Positions 17,354-26,279 of a stretch of 64,000 nt of DNA are shown one piece after another; positions within the stretch are counted from its first letter, which is position 1; each line of letters begins with the position of its first letter. The notes under the pieces were generated by a model. It saw only the letters and a list, made by a program, of their open reading frames with translations, was not told the DNA's origin and searched no databases. A program made the position numbers and the translations under genes. The DNA comes from Candidatus Nitrososphaera evergladensis SR1. Its GTDB lineage: Archaea; Thermoproteota; Nitrososphaeria; Nitrososphaerales; Nitrososphaeraceae. The stretch spans positions 682,001-746,000 of the forward strand of contig NZ_CP007174.1 of assembly GCF_000730285.1 (NCBI RefSeq). The letters run 5' to 3'.

Positions 17354-18283
17354 ATGCTCAAGGGTATAAAAAATATTTTAGGCATGACCAACGCCGGCAC
17401 TACAGACAGCCGCACCCCGCCGCCGGCAACGCCGCCGTCCGGTAGAACGGGACCAACAGACCGCTTTGGTCTTGCGAAACTAAACCCTACCAAAGCAGGA
17501 GGAATAGAGTGGTACTCCAAATTTGACAACGGCCACGTGCGCAAGCTTGCCTCCGGAATCGATCCGGACGATCCTTGGCTTGACCTCTCGCACGGCGAAG
17601 GCAAGTATGAGATAAATGGCTCTGGCAGACTGACTGCCACGGGTCACTATGTACGCATCTATGTGGTATCGCCGGATCATAAAAGAGAATGGGATGAGAA
17701 CCTCGAGATAACGGGCGTTCTTACAAGAATAAGGGAATTTGGACCTGCAAAAGACTCGTACATCCAGGTGTACTGCCGTACAAACCACGGCATAGACTAT
17801 GACGAAGACAAGCTGCTTAACGACAACAGAGGCTACGGCGCAGTTTTTCTCTACGATGGTACGTGGTCTTTTGAAAAAGAGACGGCGCATCACCTCGATA
17901 ACGGCTACGCGCCGGCGCACAATACCGACAAGTTCCCACTTGGAAACGTGTTTCCAAAGAATACTCCCGTGCCTTTCAAGTATGTCATAAGGAACAATGC
18001 CGCAAACACGCAGACTACCGTGGAACTGTGGCTTGGAAACAAAGACTCCGCCGACGGGTCCCCGTGGACAATGGTCACTTCCTTTACCGACACCGGCAAT
18101 AACTGGGGCGTTGGACACGACTCGTGCAGCTCTGGAGTCGATCCTGCCATCAGGCTCACCAGGAGCCTGGTGCTTCCCTCGTGCATAAGCAAAAAGCCCT
18201 TTTTGTCGGTGTACCTGAGGAACGAGGAGGGCACAGTAGCCTATGAAAAACTGTCCATCCGGGAAATCGATCCTCTTCCCTGA
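17354..18283 (+). CDS. Jelly-roll/concanavalin-like carbohydrate-associated protein, unknown
   Basis: About 309 residues from ATG 17354 (MLKGIKNILG). A second ATG at 17384 (MTNAGTTD) lies 12-19 bases after a TATAAAAA box and may be the true start. A low-complexity Pro/Thr/Gly linker (TPPPATPPSGRTGPTD) precedes a beta-rich domain with SKFDNGHVRKL, VYCRTNHGID, PVPFKYVIRN and WTMVTSFTDTG. These strands resemble concanavalin-like polysaccharide lyase or glucanase domains, but I cannot identify catalytic residues. No convincing signal peptide is visible, so location is uncertain. It follows the PEFG propeller gene on the same strand at 194 bases. Confidence 0.65.
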   Translation: MLKGIKNILGMTNAGTTDSRTPPPATPPSGRTGPTDRFGLAKLNPTKAGGIEWYSKFDNGHVRKLASGIDPDDPWLDLSHGEGKYEINGSGRLTATGHYVRIYVVSPDHKREWDENLEITGVLTRIREFGPAKDSYIQVYCRTNHGIDYDEDKLLNDNRGYGAVFLYDGTWSFEKETAHHLDNGYAPAHNTDKFPLGNVFPKNTPVPFKYVIRNNAANTQTTVELWLGNKDSADGSPWTMVTSFTDTGNNWGVGHDSCSSGVDPAIRLTRSLVLPSCISKKPFLSVYLRNEEGTVAYEKLSIREIDPLP

Positions 18284-18292
18284 TGATCGACT

Positions 18293-18300
18293 GTTTTTTT
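18293..18300 (+). terminator. Poly-T transcription terminator
   Basis: GTTTTTTT lies ten bases after the stop of the 17354 gene, and T runs are the usual archaeal termination signal. The rest of the 18301-18651 interval shows no gene. Confidence 0.4.
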
Positions 18301-18651
18301 CGCCTGTATATGGGGAGGAGAAGGAGAGGGTTAGCCAAGCATCCTTCAATAGTGAGTTGACAGCGCAAAGATGTTCTTCTCTTCCTATTATTACCACCAT
18401 TGTGATAGCTAGCTAAAGGCCGCTGCAAGCCAAACGGTTGAAAGAATGCCTGTATTTTTCGATTGGCATTTAGGACGATTGAATCGCCCTGATGAAAACA
18501 GAGTCACTTTCGCTTGTTTACATACGAGAATCTATTTTACCCGTCTTGCCCTTCTGGCTTAACAAATACAAGATTTTTTACCGTTATTCTTGTCATACGT
18601 TTCCTCTTTGCCAAGATAATCTTATATGCGTCTATATGCATTTAGTTCCCA

Positions 18652-18813
18652 ATGTTGGAAAATCTGGCGTATCCAATAATGGGCTTCGCCTTTACTTACC
18701 TTGCACTGGAGACCGCATGGCACTTTGCGGTATGCAGAATTCACGATCCAAAACTCCAGCCTTGCGTGTTCAAGGAAGTAAAGATGTTAGTAGCTCATAA
18801 TAGAAGAAGCTAA
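18652..18813 (+). CDS. 53-residue membrane-anchored small protein
   Basis: The ATG at 18652 opens a 53-residue frame: MLENLAYPIMGFAFTYLALE, then TAWHFAVCRIHDPKLQPC and a basic end. One hydrophobic helix is followed by a short soluble part with two cysteines ten residues apart. A box A (CTTATATG, 18621-18628) lies 26-30 bases before the ATG, as in other leaderless genes here, which is the main support. A competing frame through the same DNA (18492-18800) lacks a promoter and reads as random sequence. No family is recognised. Confidence 0.55.
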   Translation: MLENLAYPIMGFAFTYLALETAWHFAVCRIHDPKLQPCVFKEVKMLVAHNRRS

Positions 18814-19030
18814 CGAGTAGTAAGGCAACTCTTTCTTCTTATCCTTATTTTTTCATATGCGTTGCGTCTGTGTTATGACGCAAAGTAGAAAAAAATGTGA
18901 GTACTTTCAGCTGATGACACGATATGCCGTAAATTATGTTACTGTAAATGTGAAAAAAGTAGAAGGGCTGCGGCGCATTTAGTTTTCGTCATGCAAATAA
19001 AAAATAAGGCAAGAATTTTTGTTGTTGTTG

Positions 19031-19345
19031 CTACTGCACCTTTAGCTCTTTGAGCTCAAAAGGCGGCACATTCATGGTCAGGTATTCTTCTATCCTGAAC
19101 TTGATGTCTTCGGCAGTCAGGTCGCTCATGCTAGGCGAGCCTATGTCAAAAGATATCTTGTCGCTTCCTGTGCTGACGTTTGTCACAACTAGATCGGCAT
19201 ATTGATTCGCAATTTCGTTTATCCAGTAGCTGACCTGGTCCTTGTTCACGTTTGAAACCCTCATTTCAACCTTTATGGGCTTGAACTTTGAGGCGCCTTC
19301 TTGATAGCCCTTTCCCGATTCCACATTATAGTCTACATTGGACAT
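19031..19345 (-). CDS. Conserved-looking small soluble protein, unknown
   Basis: 104 residues, soluble and mixed alpha/beta. It has a charged N-terminal segment (MSNVDYNVESGKGYQEGASK), a strand KPIKVEMRVSN, a helix DQVSYWINEIANQYADLVV and a C-terminal LTAEDIKFRIEEYL helix ending in an ELKELKVQ strand. There are no cysteines and no membrane segment. Third codon positions look coding. No family is recognised and no partner gene is close. Confidence 0.6.
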   Translation of the reverse strand: MSNVDYNVESGKGYQEGASKFKPIKVEMRVSNVNKDQVSYWINEIANQYADLVVTNVSTGSDKISFDIGSPSMSDLTAEDIKFRIEEYLTMNVPPFELKELKVQ

Positions 19346-19499
19346 CCCTGTCCCTACTCACCTGTTCATTATAGACGCGTTATAATTAAAAAGAGTCTTG
19401 ATCTTACGTAAATAATCCGCGCAACTGTTTCTGATTGCGGTGTAAATTCCATGTTTTTGATTACCGTTTATATTTCTATTTTGCCGCGTAACTCTTGCG

Positions 19500-19832
19500 A
19501 TGCTTTGGAAAACAAGGTGTGGTCATTTTGCAACACGATCCTATGCAGACGCCCACGGTGGATTGTGCAGGAAATGCCACGCCAATTTTGCAGCCCTTGT
19601 CGAGCTGGAAAAAAGGTATGGCGAAGACGCCTTGGTGGAATACTGGTATTCCGCAATACTGATCAATCTGCCTGAAAGCAAGGAGGAAATGAAATGCTTC
19701 ATCTCCCATTTAATCGACTTTTATCAGCAGAAATTAATTGAAATGCCATCAAAGCAGAGATACATCAGGAAAATGCTGTACATGCTCCAGTCAGTTCTGG
19801 AGCCAGCGTCTGATGTGGAAACACTGAGATAA
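19500..19832 (+). CDS. Small Cys/His protein, possible zinc finger, unknown
   Basis: 110 residues. Near the start a Cys-x-His (RCGHFATR) is followed by a CxxC (LCRKCHANF), which could bind zinc. The rest is helical: ALVELEKRYGEDALVEYWYS, then EEMKCFISHLIDFYQQKL and a basic helix RYIRKMLYMLQ. This suggests a small regulatory or nucleic-acid-binding protein, but no family is recognised. It is divergent from the 19031 gene across about 150 bases that contain AT-rich sequence. Confidence 0.55.
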   Translation: MLWKTRCGHFATRSYADAHGGLCRKCHANFAALVELEKRYGEDALVEYWYSAILINLPESKEEMKCFISHLIDFYQQKLIEMPSKQRYIRKMLYMLQSVLEPASDVETLR

Positions 19833-20005
19833 TTTCCGCATTCATATTTGGTTGCCGTCATTTACACAATCCAAAAAAGGGCATTGGAAGCGGCCCACAG
19901 CTCCAGCGCAATAAGACTTTTTGTTGTTTCTTGCGAACTGCATATGTGTTCCGCCAATGCTTTGCATCGTTGCCGGCCATAAAAAAACTAGCCGGGGTTT
20001 GTTTT

Positions 20006-20566
20006 TCATTTCACCTTCTTGAAGACTAGGACAACTGCCCCGATCAAGCCAGCTGTGAAAGGCAATGCTCCCATAAGAAGTTCCGTTGGCGAGATCGCAG
20101 ACGTGGGTATGACGGAAACGTCAAAGTCTGCCACGAGAGGTTTGGCCATGTGTTCCGGGTTTCCATCGTCCATTCGCATCAACAGGTTTACCGCATAGTC
20201 TGTATTGTTCTGAAATGTGTAGGGTATCGTGATGTCGCTAATTTCGTGAAGTTTGTACGGCATTTGTTCTACGATTTTGCCAGAGTCTTTTTCCATTATC
20301 TGCACTGCCGCATTTACATTGCTTATCGCCGCATTGTCCTGCAGAACAGAGAAATGCAGTGTAGTGTTCTTGCCTGCCGAGGGGAACTGCGGGATTTGCT
20401 GGAATGAAACCTGATAGTTATCGACTTGTTTTACTATGCCGAGAAGGTGCGCCTCTGCCAAATGTCCTTGTTGCTGCAACAATAAAGGTACTGCTACCAG
20501 CACCAGAATTGCTAGTGCAAAGGCAGTATTTGCGACAACTCTTTGCGATATTTTCATGCTGATCAC
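20006..20566 (-). CDS. Membrane-anchored extracellular protein, unknown
   Basis: 186 residues. It has an N-terminal hydrophobic signal or anchor (FALAILVLVAVPLLL) and an external beta-rich domain with VSFQQIPQFPSAGKNTTLHF, AVQIMEKDSGK and DITIPYTFQNNTDYAV. A C-terminal membrane helix (LPFTAGLIGAVVLVF) ends in KKVK. The domain resembles immunoglobulin-like or FixH/YtkA-like modules of cell-envelope proteins, but I cannot assign it. It starts 24 bases after the end of the 20591 gene on the same strand, so the two are likely cotranscribed. Confidence 0.65.
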   Translation of the reverse strand: MISMKISQRVVANTAFALAILVLVAVPLLLQQQGHLAEAHLLGIVKQVDNYQVSFQQIPQFPSAGKNTTLHFSVLQDNAAISNVNAAVQIMEKDSGKIVEQMPYKLHEISDITIPYTFQNNTDYAVNLLMRMDDGNPEHMAKPLVADFDVSVIPTSAISPTELLMGALPFTAGLIGAVVLVFKKVK

Positions 20567-20590
20567 GCTGCAAGATTTTGCCTCCTTCTT

Positions 20591-21238
20591 TTACCTTGAA
20601 GGAGACATCGCTACTGTAGTTGTCGGCGGGTGCTGTGCAGCAATGAGTATCTTTGGCAGGAAGATCAGCAATGCGAATGCGCCTAGGAACATCATATGGG
20701 CGCTTATTGCAAGCATGCTGACGAGTGGGCGTGGGTCTTCAAAGCCATTGAGTACCACTTTAGATGGATCGCCGTCCTGAAGCCAGTGAAATGACACGTC
20801 CAGCGCCAATCCTGCTACGCCAATTAGTCCTATTATCCACATCTGTTTTATGTTGCGCCCTTTCTTCAGGATCGCCCACCTGCGGCCTCCTTGGTCGCTA
20901 GATCTTGCCGGTGCAAACTTTTCAAAGAAAAGTACTGGCAGTATCCCTAACAAGGTGAATGCCGTAAGGAAAGTAATGTGGCCGGTCCAGGATAGGGTGG
21001 CAATGGCAGGAGTAGTTGTCAGGATGATCTGGTTTGTCGAAAAATCTGCCCCATCAAATATAATCGACAGAGGCGTGCCGTTGGCCAGCGTGTGAAATGA
21101 GGCATCCAATCCCAATCCTGCTACTCCAATGATAGAGAGGATCCACAACCTTCTGATGCTCCAACCTTTCCTCAAAAGGACCAGAGAATTAGATGGCTGT
21201 GAAATTTTGTTGTTTTGTTTTTTCCGAGTTTCTTCCAT
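20591..21238 (-). CDS. Membrane protein with two tandem copies of one domain
   Basis: 215 residues made of two related halves. Half one has LLRKGWSIRRLWILSIIGVA, GLGLDASFH and a helix WTGHITFLTAFTLLGILPVL. Half two repeats this as ILKKGRNIKQMWIIGLIGVA, GLALDVSFH and ISAHMMFLGAFALLIFLPKI. Each half has two membrane helices, with a conserved His after the first (SFH) and another at the start of the second (GHI, AHM). The four histidines could bind a metal or haem, which is inference. An acidic or polar linker with GGRR separates the halves. It is the first gene of a likely two-gene unit with 20006. Confidence 0.7.
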   Translation of the reverse strand: MEETRKKQNNKISQPSNSLVLLRKGWSIRRLWILSIIGVAGLGLDASFHTLANGTPLSIIFDGADFSTNQIILTTTPAIATLSWTGHITFLTAFTLLGILPVLFFEKFAPARSSDQGGRRWAILKKGRNIKQMWIIGLIGVAGLALDVSFHWLQDGDPSKVVLNGFEDPRPLVSMLAISAHMMFLGAFALLIFLPKILIAAQHPPTTTVAMSPSR

Positions 21239-21816
21239 TCCGTCTAATCGACATCGATCAAATTTGATGATTTTTAAGGTGTGTGGAGCCCCCCGCTGTA
21301 GACAAGTCGTACGTGATAAATTTGTAAGCAGTTAAGCTAAGCACAGAAGTGAACCTAGTGCTATGACAATGTTACACTTTGCATTTCGAATTGGGGCAAA
21401 GAACAGGTCCATCTGCTCTTTTCACGCAATCCGCTGTTATCTTGCCAGATTCGAATAAAAACGTAATGCAGTGCATCTCTGTAGAACTCTATCGTTAACT
21501 TTACTAACGACGGCAATACCTTTATAATTATGCAGTATGACCGAATAGAATTTTGCTCATTTATCTGATCACCAGTTTTTAATCTATTGAAAATTCCTGA
21601 TCTCAAAATCATGTAAGTAATATATAACATGCCCTGTAAAAACACATGACTAGTGGTTCTATGCCGCGAGCAAGTATCATGGTTGATGGGCTAAATTTTC
21701 ACTGAACATAAAAATAATGATTAGGCCATCAACACAAATTTTTTCAAGCAGTATATTGCCCTAGAATGTTATTCTCCACAGAATTATAAGTGCGAAATTC
21801 CACACCTGATAGGTCC
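21239..21816. other. Long intergenic region, no convincing gene
   Basis: About 575 AT-rich bases between divergent genes. Short frames here read as random sequence. An imperfect inverted repeat (GTTGATGGGCTAA at 21682-21694 and TTAGGCCATCAAC at 21721-21733; 12 of 13 positions pair) could form a hairpin with a 26-base loop in RNA. A box A, ATTATAAG (about 21782-21789), lies 28 bases before the ATG of the next gene. Confidence 0.4.
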
Positions 21817-22197
21817 ATGATTATATCCGCATCGCAACACATCCTTTCCATCGACGAGAATATTTTGGCCGTTTGTCTCATGGATTCTAACTTTAGGATT
21901 TTAGAGGCGGCATCAAAACAGGCCTTCGACAAGAAATTCAAAATTCCTGACAAGCTCAAAAAGGGCAGCGGCGACTATGCCGCGTTGGTGTTTGCAACTG
22001 CGCGGCTTTCGGAGGAAACTTTCGGAAAAGTCGAGTGCATTGTCGTTGATTATGACATGGCAAAAACAATGCTCCTTCCGATACAAGGAAGGGGCTACGT
22101 CGGAATAGTCGTAAATCCCTCCACCAGTACGGACTATATCACGCTTAAGGTAAGTGCAACCATAGAGCCAAACCAAGACATAGAAAACTATGTCTAG
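21817..22197 (+). CDS. Small soluble protein, possible roadblock/longin-like fold, unknown
   Basis: 126 residues from ATG 21817 (MIISASQHIL); that ATG is 28 bases after a box A. An in-frame start at 21790 would precede the expected transcript start. The order is helix-strand-strand: SIDENILAVCLMDSNFRILEA (read in parts), a basic helix KFKIPDKLKKGSGDYAALVF, strands VECIVVDYDMAKTMLLP and GYVGIVVNP, and an end strand ITLKVSATIEP. The pattern resembles roadblock/longin-type small GTPase partner proteins, which is a guess. No key residues identify it. Confidence 0.6.
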   Translation: MIISASQHILSIDENILAVCLMDSNFRILEAASKQAFDKKFKIPDKLKKGSGDYAALVFATARLSEETFGKVECIVVDYDMAKTMLLPIQGRGYVGIVVNPSTSTDYITLKVSATIEPNQDIENYV

Positions 22198-22294
22198 TTG
22201 TCGTTGTGCATCACTTGTGCATTCTAGCCATCAAACACACATACGCGCACACGCGGCTAGGGCTGGTTATGTTTTTTTATTACCCTTGTCTCTT

Positions 22295-23155
22295 CTACTG
22301 CCTTTCAGCGAACCGAGCGGACATGAACTTTTCAAACTCCCTGTCGCCCATGCTCTTTTTGGCCTCGATCATGGCCTGTGCATCTTTTCCAACAATGTAT
22401 CTCATCTGGGGTGAGTCCGACTTGACTGCCTGCACTATCGCCTCTGCAACCTCCCTGGCAGGAATTGCATCTTGTACCATGTGTGCAGCGGCCGCCTGCA
22501 AGCCACTCATGAACTTGGCGTAAGGTGAATCCTGCCTGGTAGCGCCATGTGCAAACTTTAGGTTATCAAAAAAGTTAGTCTTTACCGCGCCAGGCTCGAC
22601 AAGTACCACGTTTATTCCAAATGGCTGCAGTTCGTAGCGAATGGATTCTGTAATGCCTTCAAGCGCAAATTTTGTGCCGTGGTAAATTGGATCCAGCGGG
22701 ATTGCAACCCTGCCGCCCATCGAAGTTATGTTCACTATTGTCCCGCCTGCTTGCCTCCTCATTATGGAGATAACCGCCTTCATGACTCTTAGCGCGCCAA
22801 ACAGGTTAGTTTCAAACTGGGCCTTTATCTCATCCATCGATGTTTCTTCCAGCGCGCCAACCAGGGCAAATCCTGCATTGTTAACCACGACATCAATCCT
22901 TTTGCGTTCCTCCATGATGCCATCGATCGTGTTCTTGACCGACTCGCTTTTGTCGACGTCAAGTTCTGCTACCTGCAACGGCAGCTCTTCCTTTTCTGCC
23001 CTGTCGACAAGTGCTTTTCCTTTTGCGGGATTTCGCATCGTTGCATAGGTGTAGAATCCGTTTCGTGCAAGCGCAAGGGATGTCTCCAGGCCTATGCCGG
23101 AAGAACTTCCAGTGACAATTGCTGTTTGCATAGCCTCTCTTTCTCCTCCTGACAT
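22295..23155 (-). CDS. Short-chain dehydrogenase/reductase (SDR), classical type
   Basis: 286 residues. The Rossmann NAD(P) motif TGSSSGIG is at 15-22, followed by NNAG (in VVVNNAGFAL), the catalytic Ser in NITSMGG and the Tyr-x-x-x-Lys motif YHGTK. An Arg in the first turn (ATMRNPAKG) suggests NADP(H) preference. The substrate is unknown; the sequence resembles broad oxidoreductases of the retinol/steroid dehydrogenase-like group. MSGG at 23155 and a second ATG eight codons later are both possible starts. The gene stands alone between small hypothetical genes. Confidence 0.88.
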   Translation of the reverse strand: MSGGEREAMQTAIVTGSSSGIGLETSLALARNGFYTYATMRNPAKGKALVDRAEKEELPLQVAELDVDKSESVKNTIDGIMEERKRIDVVVNNAGFALVGALEETSMDEIKAQFETNLFGALRVMKAVISIMRRQAGGTIVNITSMGGRVAIPLDPIYHGTKFALEGITESIRYELQPFGINVVLVEPGAVKTNFFDNLKFAHGATRQDSPYAKFMSGLQAAAAHMVQDAIPAREVAEAIVQAVKSDSPQMRYIVGKDAQAMIEAKKSMGDREFEKFMSARFAERQ

Positions 23156-23257
23156 GACTGTACAAAGGCCGCTGCAAATATTTCAAAACTACTGTTGTTA
23201 ATACACTCACGCAAGATGGCTTTCTTTGAGTAACCTTGTCGTCTGCACTAACCGCGC

Positions 23258-23449
23258 TTATCCGTTATGTATCTTGATGATGAAAATATTGGCCACATTC
23301 ATCCCAATGTCCTTGTCTCCTCTTGCATATCTGTCAAACTGCCACGCTGCTGCGCAGGATGATATTGTCATTACATCCTGGTCATCTTTGCAACGATGAT
23401 CATCCTTGTTGTAGTACCTGCAGCAGTTTGAAAACCGGCATTGCATCTT
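23258..23449 (-). CDS. Small four-cysteine protein, paralogue of the 62305 gene
   Basis: About 63 residues from ATG 23449 (MQCRFSNCC). The core is C-x5-C-x9-C-x11-C: first Cys in CRFSN, then CRYYNKDDHRC, then the last Cys in SSCAAAWQFD. The same spacing of the first three Cys (1, 7, 17) and a Tyr three residues after the second Cys recur at 62305-62475. This suggests one family of small metal-binding or disulfide proteins. An earlier ATG at 23551 is open in frame but adds residues of no clear character. Function is unknown. Confidence 0.5.
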   Translation of the reverse strand, partial: KMQCRFSNCCRYYNKDDHRCKDDQDVMTISSCAAAWQFDRYARGDKDIGMNVANIFIIKIHNG

Positions 23450-23703
23450 TATGTGTGCCTGCAGTGTATCGCTAGATGACTGAAAAAGCTGTGCGCCACT
23501 CTCTTGAGCTGGTCTTGCATTTATGCTCACAATAGAATATGACGATGGCATATTGCTGTCAATTTCATGACGAAAATTGGGTTGTAGAGCTAGGCACATA
23601 TGGGCTGAAAAGAAGAGAGGTATCTCGGCGCCCATTTTTTGTCTGCTTTTTTCAAAAGGATCAGCTTTCAAGCCACTAGGAAGGGACTAACTTGAATTAC
23701 TTT

Positions 23704-23907
23704 TTACTTCATCGAACATAGGGGGCAATTAAGGTGGCCTTCGTATCCGCGCTCATAGTCAAGTACCACGCCATGCTCGTGACACTTGAACAAACAGAAC
23801 TTTTTCCCGTCATAGCATCCTAGGTCGACATGGCCAAACAATAGCTGAAAGTTTGTCCAATAACGGTTTCTGGTAATCTGCCGGCCCTGTGGCAGGTGAA
23901 TTATCAA
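23704..23907 (-). CDS. Small zinc-ribbon-like protein
   Basis: 67 residues. Its C-terminal half contains GCYDGKKFCLFKCHEHG and then HLNCPLCSMK: several Cys plus a final CxxC, likely binding one or two zinc ions. The TTG at 23907 is 26 bases after a TTTATAG box on the minus strand (about 23930-23936). This fits a leaderless start and is the main reason to accept the gene. No family is recognised; a nucleic-acid or protein-binding role is typical for such ribbons but unproven. Confidence 0.5.
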   Translation of the reverse strand: MIIHLPQGRQITRNRYWTNFQLLFGHVDLGCYDGKKFCLFKCHEHGVVLDYERGYEGHLNCPLCSMK

Positions 23908-24055
23908 CGCAAAATTATGAATATGTTTCTATAAAGCAATTACGGTATGTGATATGGTAATTTTTTTCCTTTTCCGCTAACTGCAATTAAGGACGGCTGA
24001 AATCACGTGTGTAAATCGATAAAAAAAGAGGGAGGATGCCTCCACTCTCACACCA

Positions 24056-25444
24056 TTATGTTCTGTCTCTCAGAAAGGACGGCTTGAATTCTTCGCTATT
24101 GTCGTCTTCAGACTCTTCCTCCTCATCCTCGGTGGGCGCTCCCATGTCTTGCTGCTGGTTAGTATCTTCATCCTGTACAGGCAGCAATCCCGCAGCCATG
24201 TCTTCTCTGATGTAGCTCATTACCTGTTCGTTCTTGTCAAAGTGGCCGTCTTTGAGTTCATGCAAAAATTCCTCGAATGAAACATCTGTCTCAAACTGTT
24301 CTGCAAAGCTGCTATCCTTTTCAAGGAGGTCGACTGTGAATTTCTGTGGCAGAGCATCGGGCTGCGGCAGAAATATGGTGACGTCTCTAAGGAAGGGATC
24401 AAACGTCCCATCCAAAGGCTTTGACAGCTGCTGCATGTCCTCATCAGATAGCGTTTTGCCTCTTAGCGACCGGTCAAGCATCGGCGTGTCTTCTCCGTTT
24501 ACCATGATGTGGCTTGGCACGTACGCGTGCACCGTCCTCATCGCCAAGTCGCCCGTAAGGTTCTCTGTGCCGTCTTGTTTCTGTTCATGTTCATTTGGCG
24601 CCGCCTCTGGTAACGGCTCATGGAACGTGTCTTTATAGGCTTTTGCCACCATCTGCAGGTAGACTTGGACAGTCTGCTCTCTTGCTTCCTCTGGCTCCAT
24701 TCCCTTGTCAATGAGATCAAGGTGCATCTTGCCTAGCTTTACCGCCACCGTGTGAAGCGCAATGTTCTCGCTGTTCCTTGGCTCGCCGCCAGTGGCTATC
24801 TGGTCTTCTCCATGATCCAAGACTGTACTCAGGTTGAGTCTTCTATCTTCTCTGTTGCCCGGGTTTGGTCCATCGCGGACTACGTCATACAAGTCATGGG
24901 ATACAAGCTGCAGCACCCCTAGGTCTTCAAGAGTGGCCCTGTCGCCTTTGTTGTAGACTGCCCGCAGGTCCAGCGACTCTCCGTCGTCAGGCATGGTGAC
25001 ATCACGCGATCTGCTAGTGTCGTCGGTGTCCTCCCAGCGATTAAATATGATTCCTTCCCGGCTGAAAGTCGCGTTTTCCATTTTTTCCTGATTTTCAACA
25101 GTCAGCTGGTACGTCTTGCCTGCTGTTCCTTGAAATGTGATGGGAGTCAGTCCTGTCTTTACAGTCTTGTCTGCCAGCTTGATCGTTGCCCGCATGCGAA
25201 CCTCTTCGTTGTTGGCAGTCAATGCTTTTACAGTGAGGGTTGGTCGTTCTTCTGCGTCGTCTTTGGACGTCTGTATAGCGTCGGTGTCGCCATTTGATGT
25301 TGTGGAACGCGCATCATCTATAATGGTGAGATCGTTTGGCTGCGCTGCCTGTGCCACAGCTATAGGTGGTGCATGTGTTGCAGCGCCGGCCAACATCAAC
25401 ACCATAAATGCGCACCCTATGATCGCATTTAGGTCTGAATTCAT
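24056..25444 (-). CDS. Secreted acidic protein, unknown function
   Basis: 462 residues. The N-terminal hydrophobic stretch (CAFMVLMLAGAATHAPPIAVA) looks like a signal peptide. A beta-rich part follows with ERPTLTVKALTANNEEVRM and FQGTAGKTYQLTVEN, resembling repeat or surface-layer-associated modules (for example the GIIFNRWED segment). Next come a helical region with repeated LMRTV-like and EEAREQTVQVYLQMVAK elements and a very acidic tail (EDEEEESEDDNSEE). No catalytic motif is visible. It is probably exported and may bind cations. It has no partner gene. Confidence 0.65.
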   Translation of the reverse strand: MNSDLNAIIGCAFMVLMLAGAATHAPPIAVAQAAQPNDLTIIDDARSTTSNGDTDAIQTSKDDAEERPTLTVKALTANNEEVRMRATIKLADKTVKTGLTPITFQGTAGKTYQLTVENQEKMENATFSREGIIFNRWEDTDDTSRSRDVTMPDDGESLDLRAVYNKGDRATLEDLGVLQLVSHDLYDVVRDGPNPGNREDRRLNLSTVLDHGEDQIATGGEPRNSENIALHTVAVKLGKMHLDLIDKGMEPEEAREQTVQVYLQMVAKAYKDTFHEPLPEAAPNEHEQKQDGTENLTGDLAMRTVHAYVPSHIMVNGEDTPMLDRSLRGKTLSDEDMQQLSKPLDGTFDPFLRDVTIFLPQPDALPQKFTVDLLEKDSSFAEQFETDVSFEEFLHELKDGHFDKNEQVMSYIREDMAAGLLPVQDEDTNQQQDMGAPTEDEEEESEDDNSEEFKPSFLRDRT

Positions 25445-25722
25445 TTCGGTTCTTTTCTACGTTAAAGAGATCCTTTAAAGCGCTTATGGAATGCCTGGGA
25501 GATAATGATGTTCGCTGGGAACTTCATGTAATAAAGATGCTTGACGTGCTAAACGTAGCGGCAAGCTCTGCATCGCAACGCTGTCTAAAAACCCAAATGA
25601 GCGACATAGTCCAGTTAATTATTTGCTCGAAATACTGTGTCTTGAAAAATCACTAGGCGGCATAGGTAATAATTAGACATAAAGATTTTACATAAGCCTT
25701 ATCTTTCCTTCGTTAATCGCAG

Positions 25723-26214
25723 ATGTCTCTAACAAGTGCTGTAGCTATTGCGCTTGCCCTTGTACTTGCCCTGACTGTGTACGCCGGCCAGCAGGCCCGG
25801 GCAGAAAGCACAAACATCGCATTTTCGGCGAATTTTCTTGATGGCCTGTTCGAGTACAAAGCCGACATTGACGCCAAGCAGCTCTTTCCAACCGAGGGGA
25901 TCAAAGACGACATCGTTGGCAAGCTCCAGGAGCGTGATTATAAAATACCTGATATAGAGCGCGAATTCGTCGGGTTTAAGATAAATGCCTCTGACATCAA
26001 GATATACATCAAGCCTTCCAAGATCGACAGCGCCAATACGCGCCTATCAGTTGACGTCGAGGGAAAAAACGTCAAAGTCGACAGCAAGTACCTCAACAAA
26101 AAATACGACAAGGTGGACATCGACACCATCTACGGCATCTATAACACCAATACGGACAAGGTCACTATCCATGTGCCGTACGCCACCGCGCTTGCACTAG
26201 TATTCCGGTGGTAG
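25723..26214 (+). CDS. Secreted small protein, unknown
   Basis: 163 residues with a clear signal peptide (AVAIALALVLALTVYAGQQARA, cleaved near QARAES). The mature part is alternately charged and beta-rich (SDIKIYIKPSKID, RLSVDVEGKNVKVDSK, KVDIDTIYGIYN, KVTIHVPYATA). It has no cysteines and no membrane anchor. It could be a soluble exported or wall-associated protein. The ATG at 25723 follows the AT-rich stretch CATAAGCC. No family is recognised. Confidence 0.65.
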   Translation: MSLTSAVAIALALVLALTVYAGQQARAESTNIAFSANFLDGLFEYKADIDAKQLFPTEGIKDDIVGKLQERDYKIPDIEREFVGFKINASDIKIYIKPSKIDSANTRLSVDVEGKNVKVDSKYLNKKYDKVDIDTIYGIYNTNTDKVTIHVPYATALALVFRW

Positions 26215-26279
26215 GCCAAAGCGCGTAGCGCCGGCACTCAAAACTTTTGCAGTACTGGATCCGTGCCTCTTCTGACCGA

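Noticed and set aside
17480-18400. Minus-strand frame of about 300 codons opposite the 17354 gene
   Set aside because: The plus-strand protein has a credible domain layout and start; the minus frame has random-looking composition.
18492-18800. Plus-strand frame of 102 codons overlapping the 18652 small gene
   Set aside because: No box A at the right distance, atypical composition, and the 18652 frame is better supported by promoter and pattern.
20006-21238. Haem-copper oxidase or multicopper oxidase accessory genes
   Set aside because: The four His of the duplicated membrane protein hinted at a cofactor site, but no oxidase subunit motifs are present nearby.
21361-21645. Minus-strand frame in the long intergenic region
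   Set aside because: It has no start context, no motif and low coding-like composition.
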